Assembly: GCA_028023455.1 (NCBI GenBank)
Contig: JAQFVV010000036.1
Location: 3,006,452 to 3,070,451 of the forward strand
Reading direction: 5' to 3'
Length of the DNA stretch: 64,000 nucleotides
From: Epiperipatus broadwayi
Taxonomy: Eukaryota; Onychophora; Udeonychophora; Euonychophora; Peripatidae
The position numbers and the translations under genes are program-made. Below, in pieces: positions 61,220 through 64,000 of the stretch (positions are counted from its first letter, which is position 1; every line of letters begins with the position of its first letter). The notes under the pieces are model-generated. The model saw only the letters and a list, made by a program, of their open reading frames with translations. It was not told where the DNA came from and did not search any database.

Positions 61220-61960
61220 TATAAAATAATAAATATCATTTATATAAATGTTAATAATTTCACTAGAAGTGAAACAAATTTTGTAGATGTAATTAATAAT
61301 TAAAGTATTACTTGCGGCCGTATTTTAACAGATACATTGAGATTGCATGTCATAATGTAATCTAAATTTCCTTCTACAATTAATAACATACATAAAATCA
61401 GTTCAGTTAATAAGTGATCAATATTTATTAATAAAAAGTAATATCGCTTCAATCAGTATAAAATTGCAATTAAAAATATTTTAAAAACTTATTTTTATGT
61501 TGCATTCCTCGAAAAGTATTTATATATTATAAAAATATAATTATACTTTTAACACACATAAATCTATAACTTATCTCAAGTGGAAAAAATCCAGTTCAAA
61601 CTTTATATTTAATTTAAAAAAAAAAAAAAAATCAATATTTAATTTTCAGAAATCAATGATTCAGTATTTATTCACTTCAATTCTTTAGATAAAAAAAATT
61701 AAAAAGATAGTCATTTTTAGAAGAAAAAAGGTAATTATTAAATTACTTTTTTAAAAGTTAGCGACACAACTTCATTATTTTAATTATTATATATACTTAG
61801 TAACAAATAGTTTTGACTGTGGCTAATTCGTTCTATATAAACATTACAATTTTCTTGAATCAATTCAGTATAACTTTTAGCCCTCTTCAAATTCTTAACA
61901 AAAAATTGCATAGTTTTTATGTCTATTTAATATTTAAATTTAATTATCTATGTCATAAAA
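61220..61960. other. AT-rich non-coding DNA
   Basis: Nothing recognised. Confidence 0.6.
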
Positions 61961-61964
61961 GTTT

Positions 61965-62900
61965 AAACAGGCAAAACTCTCCATACAGTAGTGCCCCTCA
62001 GTACAAACCAGAGTAATCAATGGATGCAAGAAGCCTTGTGCATAAAATCCCTATCTAGTACCTACTTATCAAACATTCCCAGACTAGTTTCTAGCTTGTG
62101 GCTTCCATCAAGGAGTAGCCTTGGATCTGAGAGCCCTGCACCTAGATCTTAGGATCTAATGCAATCCTCCAGCAGCCACTTTTTATCACTACTTAACTAC
62201 AAAACTATAAGCCTATAATTAAAAACATAATAATATTTTCAATCCAAGTTCATTAGCTTATATATGTAGGTCTGAACTTAGTTCAATACCCATACATTTT
62301 AGTGTCTTTGGTTCTTTAATAACCATAAACAAGACTCCTCAATGATGAAAGCCACAAGCTAGAAACTAGTCTGGGAATATTGGATGAGTACACACTAGAT
62401 AGGGATTTTCTTGCACCCATTTATATGGTTCCTCTGGCTTGCATTAAGTGACACTATGATATGGAGAGTTTTATCTGTTTTAACAGCTTGGGAAAGCATA
62501 AGAAATGGTAATCATGTGATATTTAGTGGATTAATACCAATCCTGCCTAATGGTATAGTAGTGGCTATGGTTATTAAACAACCAAAGACAATAAAATGTA
62601 TGGATACTGAACTGAGTTCAGACCTATATGACTACATAGGCTAATGAGCTTGGATTGAAAATATTATTGTTTTCAATTTTAGACTCATAGTTTTATAGTG
62701 CTCTCAGATCCATGGTTCCACACTGATGAATACCACAAGCTAGAAACTAGTCTGGGGATAGGAATTTTATTCACAAATCTTCTTGCATCCATTGATTACT
62801 CTGGTTTGCACTGAGTGACACTACTGTATGGAGAGTTTTTCATGTTTTAACAGCTTGAACAAGCATAAGAAATGGTGTCATGTGATATTTAATAAGTTTC
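61965..62900. repeat. Family B compound inverted repeat (three partial copies)
   Basis: 61965-62340 is a family B copy in one sense (GGCAAAACTCTCCATACAGT, GATCTTAGGATCTAATGC, ATTAGCTTATATATG). 62345-62690 and 62690-62895 are copies in the opposite sense (GATATGGAGAGTTTTATCTG and CTGTATGGAGAGTTTTTCAT, about 365 bp apart). The outermost ends are complementary: CTCCATACAGTAGTG at 61979 pairs with CACTACTGTATGGAG at 62819. The 77-codon ORF at 62411-62644 lies wholly in repeat and is not a gene. Confidence 0.85.
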
Positions 62901-62904
62901 ACAA

Positions 62905-63575
62905 ATTATTTTTAATACAGATATATCAAACCTGATTATCCAATATCTTAACAATTTATGATTGTTATATTATCTTTCCAACTATAAAAACTGCCTCTTT
63001 GGATTTAAGCTGTGATGTATTACATAAATAATTGTGTGTCATTTGATCAATAATGTGGTGTTCATTTCCAAAAGTTATAGGTTGAGTCCATAGTTACATT
63101 TAGTGATCCAACTTAAGATTTTACTTTGCTTTTTTTCAGTAAGTATTGAAGTTGAAAGCTCACTAGTGTGTTAAACCAGTTAATATAATCATAGTTAATT
63201 ACTCAAGATGTCATGTGGAAGTCAAGTAATCAGGTAATAAGTTTAGGACAACAGTTCTATTGAACTAACTAATCTGAGTTTTTTTGTTTATATTATTCAG
63301 AGGAAATCCAAAACTCATCTCTTACTACACATATGATCTTGGAATATCTGTATTTCTCTGGTGTGTCACCGAGTTCCTAATTTTACAGCAATTTCACAAG
63401 ATAGATTATTTTACATTTTATTACTAAAAAATAATATTTTGAAATGCTAAGTTACATTATGTGGTCTTTGCTATTTTTTACATGTCTACACAAAATCTAA
63501 TAAAAATATTTAATGTGAAATATATAAATCAAATCATATTTAAATACAAGTATAACCTATTTACTGAACTTTAGA
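62905..63575. other. AT-rich non-coding DNA
   Basis: Nothing recognised. Confidence 0.6.
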
Positions 63576-63579
63576 TGTA

Positions 63580-63767
63580 ATTAGAGGAGATTTGAACATA
63601 GATGATAATCTGGACCAACTGATGAGTGCTGGTTCAGTATGAAATATGTATATTGGAGATCATTTACCTTTTTCTCATGTGTATGGTTATATGTATCAGA
63701 TATATAAAAAATGGAGTGAATAGTTGAATGGACCTTGAAAGTATGTGTTCAAATCCCCTCTAATAAA
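63580..63767 (+). repeat. Family A repeat with short terminal inverted repeats
   Basis: It starts ATTAGAGGAGATTTGAACAT and ends TGTGTTCAAATCCCCTCTAA T; the ends are inverted copies over 21 bp with two mismatches. Internal blocks are GATGATAATCTGGACCAACT, GATGAGTGCTGGTTCAG and TTTTTCTCATGTGTATGG. This is the most compact family A copy here and the only one with both ends defined by complementarity. Confidence 0.8.
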
Positions 63768-63811
63768 TTAAAATAGTGAAGCTTAATTTAAAATTTGGTT
63801 TGTGATGGTAT

Positions 63812-64000
63812 TTTAGTTGTATTTATATATTGGATTATTTCCATCATCTAATATAAAGTATTCAATGTCTTTAGAAAAAATCAACTTTATTTAAATTTTT
63901 AAGACTGTTAGTAATAGCATACAGGTTGGTATATGCACAACATTTTGAGATGCATTATTCTCCTCTTTTCTTCAGGTGATGTTGGCCTGACCAGTGACAG
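63812..64000 (-). mobile_element. Family D foldback SINE, cut off by the window end
   Basis: It matches the left arm and centre of the 50.8-kb element: TTGTATTTATATATTGGATT, ATTTCCATCATCTAATATAA, CAATGTCTTTAGAAAAAATC, GGTTGGTATATGCACAAC, GATGCATTATTCTCCTCTTT and GATGTTGGCCTGACCA. The tRNA-like part and the right arm would lie beyond base 64000. Confidence 0.85.

Noticed and set aside
62411-62644. 77-codon ORF
   Set aside because: It lies entirely in family B repeat and has no counterpart frame in other copies.

Overview
The window looks like intergenic or deep-intronic DNA from a metazoan, most likely an invertebrate protostome. It is very AT-rich, has no operons or ribosome binding sites, no long open reading frames outside low-complexity DNA, long microsatellites, tRNA-derived SINEs, decayed RTE and other non-LTR retrotransposons, and a decayed Ty3/gypsy element. 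I cannot fix the phylum: repeat content like this occurs in molluscs and arachnids among others. I find no intact host protein-coding gene and no intact tRNA, rRNA or other RNA gene. Most ORFs of 60-150 codons are chance frames in AT-rich DNA or translations of repeats.

Layout. 1-1.7 kb: plain AT-rich DNA with a short 25-bp tandem repeat. 1.69-3.9 kb: an (ATT)n microsatellite abutting a frameshifted Ty3/gypsy pol remnant (reverse transcriptase, RNase H, integrase), a polypurine tract and the start of a 3' LTR. 4.2 kb: first copy of an interspersed repeat I call family A. 8.0-10.4 kb: C-rich degenerate tandem array between two copies of a ~245-bp direct repeat. 11.4 kb: family C. 11.8-16.6 kb: G-poor plain DNA. 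16.6-17.6 kb: a 1-kb inverted repeat enclosing two family A copies. 19.0-19.75 kb: possible piggyBac-like remnant. 20.7-24.7 kb: plain DNA, a 32-bp tandem repeat and a long (AT)n ending in a perfect hairpin. 27.1-27.9 kb: RTE remnant and a SINE. 29.8-32.1 kb: family B and C foldbacks. 35.9-38.6 kb: SINEs, including a tRNA-Gly-derived one, and a foldback. 38.6-39.0 kb: RTE 3' end. 40-49 kb: SINEs, family A and B repeats, an L1/Tx1-like LINE remnant and a second RTE tail. 49.5-53.2 kb: nested insertion, foldback SINE and a near-perfect 56-bp-arm hairpin. 52.66 and 55.99 kb: core-promoter-like motifs. 57.7-58.5 kb: exact 193-bp duplication and a cluster of palindromic motifs. 59.57-59.97 kb: long composite GATA microsatellite. 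60.9-64 kb: more family A, B and D copies.

The main theme is that several unrelated repeat families (A, B, C, D and a single-copy hairpin) recur here as head-to-head or tail-to-tail pairs. If transcribed, these stretches would fold into long double-stranded RNA. Several copies have target-site duplications that can be read directly (12, 13, 14 and 16 bp), so they inserted as units. This is a pattern worth quantifying genome-wide; I do not claim a new functional system.
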